A DNA stretch of 64,000 nt, from positions 1 to 64,000 of the forward strand of contig JAFGOB010000001.1 in the NCBI GenBank assembly GCA_016926695.1. The letters are read 5' to 3'. This document shows positions 7,524-15,913 of the stretch, piece after piece (the stretch's first letter is position 1; every line of letters starts with the position of its first letter). The notes below the pieces were generated by a model that made no database searches, had not been told where the DNA came from, and saw only the letters and a list, made by a program, of their open reading frames with translations. The DNA comes from Dehalococcoidales bacterium (GTDB lineage Bacteria > Chloroflexota > Dehalococcoidia > Dehalococcoidales > UBA3254). The position numbers and the translations under genes are program-made.

Positions 7524-9206
7524 CTATTTATCTAACCACGTAGTTTCTACGTGATATGTATTAGGATTAACCGCCGTGTACAAGGGTAGATCTTTTACAT
7601 ACGTATTGGCAATGAATCTATTACTCGTAAGTACCACGGGAGTCACTTGAGCGTATTTATTGAAAGTGAGGTCCGCCCACTTCCAGGCCAGCGGCTGGCG
7701 TGTCGCTGTATCCACCGCCGCATTGGCTGCCCGAATTGCATCGGTGAGTTCCTGATTTTTGTAAATGCGCTTACAACCTTGCGGGCCGGTTGGATCTACA
7801 TCGTAGACATAAGTCGAGCTGTAGGAAAGCCTGTTCGGATTGGGAGGCTGCTGGAAATAAATAATTCCATTGTTCCAATCCTGTGTGTACTGGATATAGG
7901 CTGCCATAGAGAGCTGATTGATCTTGGCCCGGATGCCCACATCATTCAACATCGCCTGCATGGCATTAGTTAATTCCAATGCGTAAGGGTGAGTAGCACA
8001 CGTAATTGTAGTATCGAAGCCGCTGGGATAACCTGCCTCGGCCAGCAACTGCCTGGCCTTCCCCGGGTCAAAGTTATAGCTGGCTATATTGGGATTGTGC
8101 GCCCAGGTACCCTCGGGATAATGCTGATTCGCGACCATGCCGCTACCGCCCAGTATGTTTTTCACCAGTGACTCCCTGTCAAGGGCATATCCCATGGCCT
8201 GCCGTACCTGCAACTTGGAGAAAGGAGAGTCTGCGTTGGCTCCATCCGCAATCAGAAATACGAAAGCGCCTATGCCTGGAGTATCCCGGATGTAATATTT
8301 TGAATTACCCCTCATCTGTTGAACTTGAGGGGTAGAGGGATCTACACATACATCAACTTCTCCGGCCATAAAAGAGTTAAACCGGGTCGTGGTATCTTTA
8401 ATCATATAATATTCAATCCCGTTGAGGTAGGGTTTACCGCCCCAGTAATCATCGAAGGCAACATATTTTACGCTGACATCCACGGTATGGCTGACGAACT
8501 TAAAAGGTCCGGTGCCGATGGGATTCTGTTTAGCCCAGGCATCTCCCTTTGTTTTTAAGGCAGTGGGTGAGACGACGTAGAGACTGACGGCATCACTCAA
8601 CGCATCGGCATTCCACTTAATAAGATTTACTCTGAATTTATAATCATCCAGAATATCGATGGATTTTATGTTTTTCGTACTGGTCGTCTTCAGAGGCATA
8701 TGATATTCGTAGATGGCGTTGACGGCGGCCGCATCCATGGTCGTGCCGTCATGGAACTTGACCCCTTTTTTCAAAGTTATCGTGACGGAGGCTGTTTGAG
8801 GATCGACTGTCCAGCCTTCGGCCAGCCAGGGAATGGTGTTGCCTTTACCATCGATAGTGGCCAAGTTTTCAATGCACGGTGCAGATAAAAGTGCATCATT
8901 GGATACTGAACCTGTCTCCGGCAAGCCGAGTGCGGTGGGTCCGGCGGGCACACCGAGTTTTAAGGTGCCGCCTTTCTTAATCGCGGCAGTGGGTGCAGAG
9001 GTAGTTGTAATTATCGGAGCTTGGGATGTAGCAATGGGTGCTTTAGTAGTAGTAACAGGGGCGCTAGAGGTAGTCACCGGGGCGGAAGTAGTGGTAATGA
9101 TGGGGGCCTGGGTGGTAGTCGTCGCCGGATTGGAGCAGGATATAATAAGAAGAGCTAATAGCAATACCACAGATATTGTTAGAATTAACCAGTACCTTTT
9201 ACTCAT
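7524..9206 (-). CDS. Family-5 (oligopeptide/dipeptide-type) ABC solute-binding lipoprotein
   Basis: Product of 560 aa. A hydrophobic signal segment ends in the lipobox LLIISC (Cys ~24), so the protein should be lipid-anchored outside the cytoplasmic membrane. A ~45-residue low-complexity linker of repeated TTTSAP-like units follows and then the SBP_bac_5 core (KKGGTLKLGV, a GTGPFKFVSH segment, and LLAEAGYPSGFDTTITC). Family members bind peptides, nickel or other small organic solutes; the ligand here is unknown. It sits inside the leftward cluster, between MmgE/PrpD and the ferredoxin, away from the permeases at 11.8-13.6 kb. Its C-terminal YTAVNPNTYHVETTWLDK matches the remnant at 13747-13833, so the cluster once held two such genes. 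Confidence 0.9.
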   Translation of the reverse strand: MSKRYWLILTISVVLLLALLIISCSNPATTTTQAPIITTTSAPVTTSSAPVTTTKAPIATSQAPIITTTSAPTAAIKKGGTLKLGVPAGPTALGLPETGSVSNDALLSAPCIENLATIDGKGNTIPWLAEGWTVDPQTASVTITLKKGVKFHDGTTMDAAAVNAIYEYHMPLKTTSTKNIKSIDILDDYKFRVNLIKWNADALSDAVSLYVVSPTALKTKGDAWAKQNPIGTGPFKFVSHTVDVSVKYVAFDDYWGGKPYLNGIEYYMIKDTTTRFNSFMAGEVDVCVDPSTPQVQQMRGNSKYYIRDTPGIGAFVFLIADGANADSPFSKLQVRQAMGYALDRESLVKNILGGSGMVANQHYPEGTWAHNPNIASYNFDPGKARQLLAEAGYPSGFDTTITCATHPYALELTNAMQAMLNDVGIRAKINQLSMAAYIQYTQDWNNGIIYFQQPPNPNRLSYSSTYVYDVDPTGPQGCKRIYKNQELTDAIRAANAAVDTATRQPLAWKWADLTFNKYAQVTPVVLTSNRFIANTYVKDLPLYTAVNPNTYHVETTWLDK

Positions 9207-9387
9207 TGAATCCCTCCCTTATTTTTTAGCTCAATAAAACACCTGTTTACGATGTTTCTCAAATTAAAATGACATTTACCGAGTTATTTTGTTTTGAGCC
9301 AAATTACCGAGATTATAAACCCCGATGGGAAATATTGAGTAAGTTCTGGATGCAAATAACCTCTATTTTTAATTATGGATTATTCTT

Positions 9388-9401
9388 ATGGCATATGCCA
9401 T
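9388..9401. promoter_or_regulatory. 14-bp perfect palindrome upstream of the solute-binding gene
   Basis: ATGGCATATGCCAT is a perfect palindrome in the 233-bp gap between the end of the MmgE/PrpD gene and the start of the solute-binding protein gene. Its position, about 180 bp upstream of that start, would allow a regulator site for an internal promoter, but I do not see clear -35/-10 hexamers. It may be a chance restriction-site-like palindrome. Confidence 0.25.
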
Positions 9402-9439
9402 GGCAGAGTCTCCCTTACATCCAGATTAACGCTTATCTC

Positions 9440-10819
9440 TTACCCTAATAGTCCGATTATTTTTCCGGCATCGTCTAACTTTTCCAGCCGGTCGACCGAT
9501 CCGATTACATCATCAATCACACCGGGGGTTAGCGGTTTGATAGAAAAGGAGGCACAGTCCCGGAATTTAGCAGAGCACTCCTCAAATGATAAGGGAGTCT
9601 CACCGCTTTCATGAAAAGCCTCTACCTTTTCAATTTCTCCCATTCTGTTTTTCAGCAGCATACTTATCCTGGCCGGGCTGACGCCGTGCCGGTTTAAACC
9701 GGGGTCCAGTAGAGCAGTAATTTTGGGAGCGAATGAAAGAACGGCGGGATTTTTTATTCCCTCCGGGCTGAAGTCTTCCAGGGTGACGTTGCCCTTCACC
9801 AGGGCTACAGCGACTGTCCAGGGCACGCTGAACTGGGCATCCACAATATTCCGCGGAGAGCGTTTTATTTCCAGAGGCTGACAAAAACCATAAGCAGTTT
9901 CTCCGGCATACACTATTACTTCCTGTATATGCTCCGGCCGGATATTGTATTTCGATTTCAGGAAGAGAGCGGCGTTGATAAAAGCATGAGTGAACCCGCA
10001 GCAGGGATATCTTTTAAAATCAAGGCGGGCTCCCTCAAAATTTTTTCCCAGGTCAGAGGTCAGCTTTTGGGGATCATAATTTCCATTGAAGTATATATTA
10101 AATAGTCCTGAAGGTCCTTCAAGCGGGTCCCTGGCTCCGGTAATTCCTCTCTCTGCCATCAAGGCTGCCGTAATACCGGCCCTGGAGGCAAGTCCTGGTC
10201 CCATCCTTTTAGCGAGAGCACCATCGCTAACCCCCGAACCACTACCGCTGCATTGATGGTAAGCCAAACCCATGGCATTAATCATCCTGTCCTGATCAAG
10301 ATGCAGCAGTTTACCGGCCATGACCGCGGACCCCAGGACGCCGAACAGGGTCGTAGGATGCCAGCCAACTGTCCTGTTACCGCTGACAGGCCTGATGGCG
10401 AGTCCTAATCTGGATTCGAAGTCGCCTCCCAGAGCCATAGTCGCGATTAACTCTTTCCCGCTGACACCACCCATCCGCTCCGCCATGGCAAAGCACGTAG
10501 AGACTGCCACACACCCGATATGGACCAGGGCTTCCCGATGTCCGTCATCGTAGTCCAGGGCATGGATCATAGTCCCATTCACCTGGGCGGCATGAGGGGC
10601 AGGACATTTGAGATCATAGCCTATAATAGCGCTTTGGTCACGGCCTCCCCACTCCTTCACTATATCCACCAGTTCCCTTATACCGGCTTTGGATGAGCCG
10701 CCTATGGCCGTAGCCAGACTATCGATGATCTCCTTTTTTACCGCCTCAACTGCCTCAGCCGGAAGGTCATCATAGGTTGTATTCACCAGATATTGGGCGA
10801 ATAGCTGAGTTGCATTCAT
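9440..10819 (-). CDS. MmgE/PrpD family protein
   Basis: Product of 459 aa of the MmgE/PrpD family, whose characterised members include 2-methylcitrate dehydratase, cis-aconitate decarboxylase and iminodisuccinate epimerase. The family signatures ALDYDDGHRE (residues ~86-95, the Asp-rich active-site loop), GVLGSAVMAGKLL and KRYPCCGFTHAFINA are present, and the length is normal. It overlaps nothing and is 31 bp downstream of the SDR gene, so both belong to the leftward cluster. A second, divergent MmgE/PrpD gene lies at 22134-23555. The absence of methylcitrate synthase or lyase genes argues against the propionate cycle. A hydratase, dehydratase or epimerase of an unknown acid is more likely. 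Confidence 0.85.
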   Translation of the reverse strand: MNATQLFAQYLVNTTYDDLPAEAVEAVKKEIIDSLATAIGGSSKAGIRELVDIVKEWGGRDQSAIIGYDLKCPAPHAAQVNGTMIHALDYDDGHREALVHIGCVAVSTCFAMAERMGGVSGKELIATMALGGDFESRLGLAIRPVSGNRTVGWHPTTLFGVLGSAVMAGKLLHLDQDRMINAMGLAYHQCSGSGSGVSDGALAKRMGPGLASRAGITAALMAERGITGARDPLEGPSGLFNIYFNGNYDPQKLTSDLGKNFEGARLDFKRYPCCGFTHAFINAALFLKSKYNIRPEHIQEVIVYAGETAYGFCQPLEIKRSPRNIVDAQFSVPWTVAVALVKGNVTLEDFSPEGIKNPAVLSFAPKITALLDPGLNRHGVSPARISMLLKNRMGEIEKVEAFHESGETPLSFEECSAKFRDCASFSIKPLTPGVIDDVIGSVDRLEKLDDAGKIIGLLG

Positions 10820-10850
10820 TATTCCACCTCAGGGTTTGTTTGTTGGAATA

Positions 10851-11687
10851 CTATTTTATACCGCCGGAGATGTTGAAGTATTCTCCGGTGATGTAAGTTG
10901 ACATGTCGGAAACAAGGAAATAGGCCAGATCAGCAATTTCTTCAGGAGTACCAAGCCGGCCCAATGGTATGAAGGTACCAGCTTTTTGGTAGTCATTTTT
11001 TCGGACTTCATCAATACTGATACCCTGATTTTCAGCCATTTTCGAAAAGGCGCTATCTCTTAAATTCGTAATAATAGCCCCGGGATTAATTGCGTTAACA
11101 TTTATTTTGTATTTTGCTAATTCCATCGCCAGACTTTTCGTTAGTCCGATGACGCCATGTTTCGAAGCGGAATAAGCACCACTCCCGGGTACGCCGCTCA
11201 ACCCGGCCATTGAAGCAATAAGCACAATTTTACCCCCTTTGTTGCGGGTAACCATTTCCCTGGCCACGGCCCTGGCTACGAAAAATGTGCCGTTTAGATT
11301 CACGTCGATAATATCTTTCCAATCATTGTCTGAGATATCGATGATGGGAGTCCCTACCGGACCTCGAATGGCTGCACAATGCACCAGGATATCAACCTTG
11401 CCGAATTTCTTTATGGTTTTATCAACTGCTGCATCGACATCCTGGCTGCGACAAATATCCATTGTGAGAGCCAGTCCGTCTTTTCCCAGGGCTTTTATTT
11501 CAGCCACCTCGGCATCCAGACCTCCCCAACCTTCATCTCCAGGAAAAAGGCTTGGAGGATCTGCAATCTTATCAGTGACAACTACGCAAGCTCCTTCTCC
11601 AGCTAATCTTAAAGCAATTGCATGCCCCATACCTCTCTTGCTGGCTGCACCCGTAACGAAAGCAACTTTTCCATCAAGACTCATCAT
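10851..11687 (-). CDS. Short-chain dehydrogenase/reductase
   Basis: Product of 278 aa, classical SDR. The cofactor motif is TGAASKRGMG near the N-terminus, with an acidic residue at the end of the second strand (VVVTDK) favouring NAD(H). The NxxG-equivalent is HCAAIRG, the catalytic Ser is in IASMAG, and the YxxxK is YSASK. A ~15-residue insertion after strand 2 (PPSLFPGDEGWGG) is longer than usual. Start chosen at the first of two ATGs behind AGGAGG. It probably oxidises or reduces a hydroxyl/keto intermediate of the same pathway as the neighbouring MmgE/PrpD and flavoproteins. Confidence 0.88.
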   Translation of the reverse strand: MMSLDGKVAFVTGAASKRGMGHAIALRLAGEGACVVVTDKIADPPSLFPGDEGWGGLDAEVAEIKALGKDGLALTMDICRSQDVDAAVDKTIKKFGKVDILVHCAAIRGPVGTPIIDISDNDWKDIIDVNLNGTFFVARAVAREMVTRNKGGKIVLIASMAGLSGVPGSGAYSASKHGVIGLTKSLAMELAKYKINVNAINPGAIITNLRDSAFSKMAENQGISIDEVRKNDYQKAGTFIPLGRLGTPEEIADLAYFLVSDMSTYITGEYFNISGGIK

Positions 11688-11780
11688 GAATATTCATCCT
11701 CCTTGTTTTTACCAGAGTGTGTAGTAGCAACTCTTCAAAAGATAAAGAATGTCTTTTTACCTTTTCCTTAAAATAAATTC

Positions 11781-12674
11781 CTAGAAGACCCCTCTCAGCC
11801 TGGGATCGAGGGCGTCTCTTAATCCATCTCCTACCATATTAATAGCCAATACCACCAGCATTATCGCAAGGCCGGGTGCAATAGATAATAAAGGGGTTGT
11901 GATGAGAAACGGGTATCCTGAATTAACCATTGACCCCCAGGTGGGTGTGGGAGGTGATATTCCAATGCCCAGAAAGCTCAGGGAAGCTTCCATTATAATG
12001 GCAGTACCCAGATTCGTGGTGAGTAACACCAGCAAAGGCGGAAATGAATTTGGTAACAGATGCTGGAACATCACACGTAAATTGCTGGCTCCGATGGAGC
12101 GGGCGGCAACAACATAGTCCGATTCTCTCAGTGAAAGGATTTGTCCGCACATCAGCCGGCAATAGGTCGGCATCATTCCGATACCCAGGGCTACCAGGAC
12201 ATTCTTCAGCCCGCCACCGAGCAGAGCTGCAATAGCCAGCATCAGCACTATGGGAGGGAGAGCCAGGAGCGCATCTGTGAACCTCATAATAATTGCATTC
12301 ACCAATCCCCCGAAATAGCCTGCGATCAGTCCCAGCAACATCCCCAGAACACCGGCAATACACACCGCCACTACTCCCACCAGGATGGATATCCTGGTAC
12401 CGTAAATAAGGCGGCTCATTACATCCCGTCCATATTCGTCAGTACCTAGCAGATGCTCTGAGGATGGTGGTTGCCGCATTGACTCCAGGTCCTGTTTGAT
12501 GGGATCAGCGGGTGAAATCCAGGGAGCAATGATAGCTACGATGATTGCAGCCAGGGTTATTACAATGCCGGCGATTACTACCTGCCGTTGGGACATGACT
12601 TTAATCACCCGGCGCAGCTCGCTGACCCTTGGTTTCATACTTTCTATTTCTGGATAGGTCTCTTTATAAGTCAT
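11781..12674 (-). CDS. ABC transporter permease, DppC-type
   Basis: Inner-membrane permease of a peptide/nickel-type ABC importer, 297 aa from the ATG at 12672-12674. A longer frame to 12713 would overlap the upstream permease gene. An N-terminal ~30-residue cytoplasmic segment precedes the first membrane helix, and five further helices follow. The DppC N-terminal signature HLLGTDEYGRDVMSRLIYGTR and the EAA-loop region (AARSIGASNLRVMFQHLLPN), which docks the ATPase, are intact. It lies 8 bp after the DppB-type gene. No DppD/DppF ATPase genes occur in the window, so ATPases must be supplied elsewhere. Confidence 0.9.
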   Translation of the reverse strand: MTYKETYPEIESMKPRVSELRRVIKVMSQRQVVIAGIVITLAAIIVAIIAPWISPADPIKQDLESMRQPPSSEHLLGTDEYGRDVMSRLIYGTRISILVGVVAVCIAGVLGMLLGLIAGYFGGLVNAIIMRFTDALLALPPIVLMLAIAALLGGGLKNVLVALGIGMMPTYCRLMCGQILSLRESDYVVAARSIGASNLRVMFQHLLPNSFPPLLVLLTTNLGTAIIMEASLSFLGIGISPPTPTWGSMVNSGYPFLITTPLLSIAPGLAIMLVVLAINMVGDGLRDALDPRLRGVF

Positions 12675-12682
12675 AACTATGC

Positions 12683-13627
12683 TCACCCATATCTGATCCG
12701 GGGATCGATCCATGTGTAGGAAATGTCGACCAGCAGATTTACCAGGCAGACCGCGATTCCCATTATTAAAACTCCACCCTGTACAACAAAATAGTCCTTG
12801 GTGAAAGCGGAATCCACCAGCAATCTGCCCATACCAGGTATATTCAGTACGGTCTCTACCAGCACTGAGCCGCCAAAAAGAGTACGCACCTGTAGACCCA
12901 ATAAAGTTATTACCGGAATGAGGGCATTTTTTAATGCATGGCTGATAACGATGGTCCGCTCTTTTAAACCTTTAGACCAGGCCGTTCGAATATAGTCCTG
13001 GTGGATTATTTCCAGCATACTGGAGCGTGTCTGGCGGGCTACTACCGCCAGAGCTGGGATAGCCAGCAAAATTACAGGGATGATCGTATAACGCACGCTA
13101 TTCCCAAAATCAACCGTTGGCGAAACCCAGCCCTGGATTGGCAGCCAGTGTAGATATAGACCGAAGATAAGGACTCCGATGATGCCCAGCCAGAAGATAG
13201 GGACACAGACCCCGGCTGTCGCCATGAGAACCAGTACCTGGTCCAGAAAAGACCCTCTTCTTAAAGCGCTGATCACTCCGATAAATATTCCCATCACGGC
13301 ACTTACGATCAGGGCCAGTAAAGCCAGGTATGCAGTAATCGGAAGACGCTGGAAAAAAAGGTCAGTTACCGGATATCCATAGCGAATTGATGTACCCAAA
13401 TCGCCTCGAAGAGCATTAGCTATCCAGCTAGTATATTGGACAATAAAAGGTTTATCTAATCCTAGATATGCTCTGGCCTGGGCTACCTGTTCAGCAGGCG
13501 CAGTTGGGCCGAGCATCACCTCGACCGGGTCTCCGGGGATCAGCCGAATAAGCAGAAAACAAACAACCGAAAGGATGATCAGGGTAAACAAAGTCTGAAT
13601 TAGTCTGCGGATAATATAAGTCGACAA
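12683..13627 (-). CDS. ABC transporter permease, DppB-type
   Basis: Partner permease of 314 aa with a TTG start at 13625-13627 (ribosome site AAAGGAA). The N-terminal helix is followed by the DppB hallmark LIRLIPGDPVEVMLGP and a GLDKPFIVQYTSWI segment. Six hydrophobic helices and the EAA-like loop (DYIRTAWSKGLKERTIVISHALKN) are visible. It is the first intact gene of the leftward cluster. Upstream lie an intrinsic terminator and the solute-binding remnant, so read-through or an unseen promoter is needed for its expression. Confidence 0.9.
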   Translation of the reverse strand: MSTYIIRRLIQTLFTLIILSVVCFLLIRLIPGDPVEVMLGPTAPAEQVAQARAYLGLDKPFIVQYTSWIANALRGDLGTSIRYGYPVTDLFFQRLPITAYLALLALIVSAVMGIFIGVISALRRGSFLDQVLVLMATAGVCVPIFWLGIIGVLIFGLYLHWLPIQGWVSPTVDFGNSVRYTIIPVILLAIPALAVVARQTRSSMLEIIHQDYIRTAWSKGLKERTIVISHALKNALIPVITLLGLQVRTLFGGSVLVETVLNIPGMGRLLVDSAFTKDYFVVQGGVLIMGIAVCLVNLLVDISYTWIDPRIRYG

Positions 13628-13700
13628 GAAAAATTCCTTTTTTTATTAGTCCGGAATCAGATTTCAATAGTTACAGTTTGCCGAATAAGCTATAAAAAAC

Positions 13701-13739
13701 GGGGAATAAGTTTGCCGTTTTGCGGCAAACTTATTCCCC
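13701..13739 (-). terminator. Intrinsic terminator/attenuator ahead of the permease genes
   Basis: A perfect 17-bp stem (GGGGAATAAGTTTGCCG and its complement) with a 5-base loop is followed on the minus strand by GTTTTTTATAG, the classic terminator arrangement. It lies 7 bp after the stop codon of the solute-binding remnant and about 75 bp before the DppB-type start. In intact loci such a hairpin tapers expression from binding protein to permeases. Confidence 0.85.
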
Positions 13740-13746
13740 ATCTCTC

Positions 13747-13833
13747 TTAACGATCCAGCCAGGCAGTTTCTGCATGATAGGAATCAGGAGTAACCGCAGT
13801 ATATAAATTCAGATCTTTCACCTGCACTTCGAA
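13747..13833 (-). pseudogene. C-terminal remnant of a second solute-binding protein
   Basis: Reading leftward to the TAA at 13747-13749, 28 codons encode a peptide with VKDLNLYTAV and SYHAETAWLDR. These align residue by residue with the extreme C-terminus of the intact solute-binding protein at 7524 (VKDLPLYTAV, TYHVETTWLDK). Everything upstream of this tail is gone: a promoter and operator stand within 60-120 bp. An internal deletion has thus removed ~530 codons but kept the promoter, the tail and the terminator. The frame stays open back toward the operator, so a tiny peptide could still be made. Confidence 0.8.
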
Positions 13834-13889
13834 TTCTCCTTTGTTTATGTGCCCGTCAACCCGAATATGCCTGTATCGGCCTGGAAAGT

Positions 13890-13909
13890 CATATATGCTA
13901 TCATATATG
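13890..13909. promoter_or_regulatory. Operator: two CATATATG half-sites, 12-bp period
   Basis: CATATATG at 13890-13897 and 13902-13909 separated by CTAT. Each half-site is itself palindromic and the repeat period is 12 bp. It lies ~17-37 bp downstream of the -10 box of the leftward promoter, a position that suits a repressor. The same design occurs at 18314-18333 and, with one mismatch, at 58288-58307. The 314-bp region around it (13834-14147) holds no other gene. Confidence 0.65.
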
Positions 13910-13926
13910 TTAAACTAGTAAGACGG

Positions 13927-13956
13927 AGTATAACACAGGCCAAAATACAATGTCAA
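13927..13956 (-). promoter_or_regulatory. Sigma70-type promoter of the leftward transporter/catabolic cluster
   Basis: Minus-strand TTGACA (13951-13956), an 18-bp spacer and TATACT (13927-13932). The -35 is perfect and the -10 matches five of six positions. It would have transcribed the deleted solute-binding gene and then, through the attenuator, the permease, SDR, MmgE/PrpD and flavoprotein genes. Confidence 0.65.
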
Positions 13957-14147
13957 TGATTAATTGTCATAAAGTGTCACAAGCTAATTTTGGTATGGAC
14001 TTTCGGGACTTTTTTCGTATGGCTGATTCCGGGCGTTAGTTTGATATTCAGGCCAGCCCTCGTGGAAAGTTTAGCTGTATAATTACGGATGCCAAGAATA
14101 CTAGAACTCATTCAAATATCATTGCTTTATTGCAAGAGGTGGAGTTT

Positions 14148-14939
14148 ATGAAACTGAAAGAGAAAGTGGCTATCATTACCGGTGGAGGAAGAGGCATTGG
14201 CAAAGCTATTGCCACGACTTTTGCCGCCGAAGGGGCCAGGGTTGTAATAGCATCGCGTACTATATCCAGGCTGAAAGAGGTAGCAGACGAGATTAATTCC
14301 AGGGGTGGTTCAGCCAGGGCCATCCAAACCGACATTTCTGATGAGCAACAGATACAGAACATGGTTACACAAACTCTGGAGGAGTATGGTCAGATAGACA
14401 TACTGGTCAATAACAGCGCAAATGCAGCAGTTATACGCAACAAAGTAGTCGATATGAGCCTGAGCGATTGGAATAAAGAACTGGCCGTCACTCTTACAGG
14501 TGTTATGCTCTGTTCCAGAGAAGTACTTAAGTATATGATTCCCCGTAAAATAGGCAACATCATCAATTTGGGCAGTATCGCCGGGACCTATGGACATCCA
14601 GGAAGGAGCGCTTACTGCGTCAGCAAATGGGGCATAATCGGTTTGACCATGACTCTGGCTATTGAGGTAGGTATGGATAATATCCGGGTGAACTGCATCA
14701 GCCCCGCTGCTACCAGTACTGAAAGGTTTGATGATATCCAAAAATCCAAAGCTGCAACCCAGGGTATGTCCTATGCAACCCTGATGGCTAATGAAATCCT
14801 GCCGCACTACTCCTTGAACAGGATCGGTAGTCCTGAGGAAGTGGCCGGAGTAGCCGCATTTCTGGCCTCAGATGAATCCAGCGCTATCACCGGTCAGAAC
14901 TTAATTGTCAACTGCGGCTTCCATCCCATGTTCCCATAG
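14148..14939 (+). CDS. Short-chain dehydrogenase/reductase
   Basis: Product of 263 aa starting at the ATG at 14148-14150, behind AGAGGTGGAG; a TTG 18 bp earlier is less likely. SDR motifs are TGGGRGIGKA (cofactor), NNSANA (NAG-like), INLGSIAG (catalytic Ser) and YCVSK (YxxxK). Strand 2 ends in ASRTISR, and the Ser-Arg favours NADP(H). It is a single gene transcribed divergently from the transporter cluster, with an isolated TATAAT at 14078-14083 as possible -10, and is closed by its own terminator. Substrate unknown; a 3-oxoacyl or secondary-alcohol intermediate is plausible. Confidence 0.88.
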   Translation: MKLKEKVAIITGGGRGIGKAIATTFAAEGARVVIASRTISRLKEVADEINSRGGSARAIQTDISDEQQIQNMVTQTLEEYGQIDILVNNSANAAVIRNKVVDMSLSDWNKELAVTLTGVMLCSREVLKYMIPRKIGNIINLGSIAGTYGHPGRSAYCVSKWGIIGLTMTLAIEVGMDNIRVNCISPAATSTERFDDIQKSKAATQGMSYATLMANEILPHYSLNRIGSPEEVAGVAAFLASDESSAITGQNLIVNCGFHPMFP

Positions 14940-15035
14940 CTGGATCTGAGGTTTTTATCCTTTAAATATTGTGTTGTATTAGGCTTCCGGAGTTCTCATG
15001 ACAGAAGCCCGGGGAAAACCTTGATTGCGAACTAA

Positions 15036-15084
15036 CCTCTGCTTTACTCGCCTGTTATAGGCTAAGCACTAGCAGAGGCTTTTT
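15036..15084 (+). terminator. Intrinsic terminator of the SDR gene
   Basis: CCTCTGCT (15036-15043) pairs with AGCAGAGG (15071-15078) and is followed by CTTTTTCG. A second small hairpin (GCCT/AGGC, 15050-15062) lies in the loop, giving a two-storey stem. It is 97 bp after the SDR stop and just before the end of the convergent gene at 15088. Confidence 0.7.
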
Positions 15085-15087
15085 CGT

Positions 15088-15825
15088 TTAGGCAAGCAAG
15101 TTCACACCTGTTTTAGAGGTATCGCGTTCAGTCCAGGATGAACCCCTCTCAAATCCAAGTATTTCCTTTACCAGACAGGTTTTCGCTTCGGGACCGCTCA
15201 GTATAATGAGTGCTGTTGCTTTTCCTGCAATAGTCAGCACCAGCTCTCCTTCCGGTATCAAGCCATTCTTTACCGCCAGTAATGTACACCCAAAACAGAC
15301 CCTGAATCCCTGGCTGATGACAGTTAAAAGAGATAAATCCACGCCGGCATCAATATCTAGCGGACGGAGATGTTCTGCAACACCAAAGGGAGCTAGTTTC
15401 GCCCTGCGTGCGGCCTGCTCATTACGCAGGGCGAGAGGTTCTCCCACGTTTAAGTAGTCAGGGACGTAGTATACTTTTACTCCTTCTTTTTCCAATTCCC
15501 GGCGGGTTTCATCGGTAATAGAAATGAAAGTGCCCAGTATCCCCTTGCTGATCTGCTCTTCTTTCCACTTCCTGGTTTCAGCATTATCCGCCTGAGAGAT
15601 TATAAAAGGCATTATCGCCCCTTTGGCGTTGGTGACTACAGTTAGATTGATTTTATTTTGTAAATTGCGGCTCATCTCTAGGAATTTCATGGCGGTATAC
15701 CCGCTGGACCAGGCAATAACAGCGTGGTGTATTCGCAGCTCTTCTGCCCTCCTGATAGAAATCGAGAGTATTTCGTCAGTATTCCGGCGCTCCGGTGTAT
15801 CAAAGTATAATACTTCCTTAATCAT
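15088..15825 (-). CDS. Pyruvate-kinase-C-like (PK alpha/beta domain) stand-alone protein
   Basis: Product of 245 aa starting at the ATG at 15823-15825, preceded by GGGAGG. The first ~100 residues (YFDTPERRNTDEILSISIRRAEEL, then HHAVIAWSSGYTAMKFLE) resemble the C-terminal alpha/beta domain of pyruvate kinase, which also exists as stand-alone proteins of unknown role. The second half contains SQGFRVCFGCTLLAVKNGLIPEGE and a GKATALIILSG strand. No kinase active site is present, so it is not a pyruvate kinase; binding of a phosphorylated effector is a possibility by analogy. The truncated aldo/keto reductase gene lies 89 bp upstream on the same strand. Confidence 0.6.
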   Translation of the reverse strand: MIKEVLYFDTPERRNTDEILSISIRRAEELRIHHAVIAWSSGYTAMKFLEMSRNLQNKINLTVVTNAKGAIMPFIISQADNAETRKWKEEQISKGILGTFISITDETRRELEKEGVKVYYVPDYLNVGEPLALRNEQAARRAKLAPFGVAEHLRPLDIDAGVDLSLLTVISQGFRVCFGCTLLAVKNGLIPEGELVLTIAGKATALIILSGPEAKTCLVKEILGFERGSSWTERDTSKTGVNLLA

Positions 15826-15913
15826 GTGTTTCTTTCCTCCCATAATAATTGATCCTGGTTCCTTGCTTAAAAACAATGTAATAATCCCAAATCTCTGTAT
15901 TTTCAGAAAAGAA

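Noticed and set aside
8985..9130. CRISPR-like or satellite repeat in the solute-binding gene
   Set aside because: The repetitive DNA encodes the Thr/Ala/Pro linker of the lipoprotein; units are short, imperfect and coding.
9440..10819. 2-methylcitrate dehydratase (prpD) as a firm call
   Set aside because: No methylcitrate synthase or lyase genes nearby; the family has many unrelated functions.
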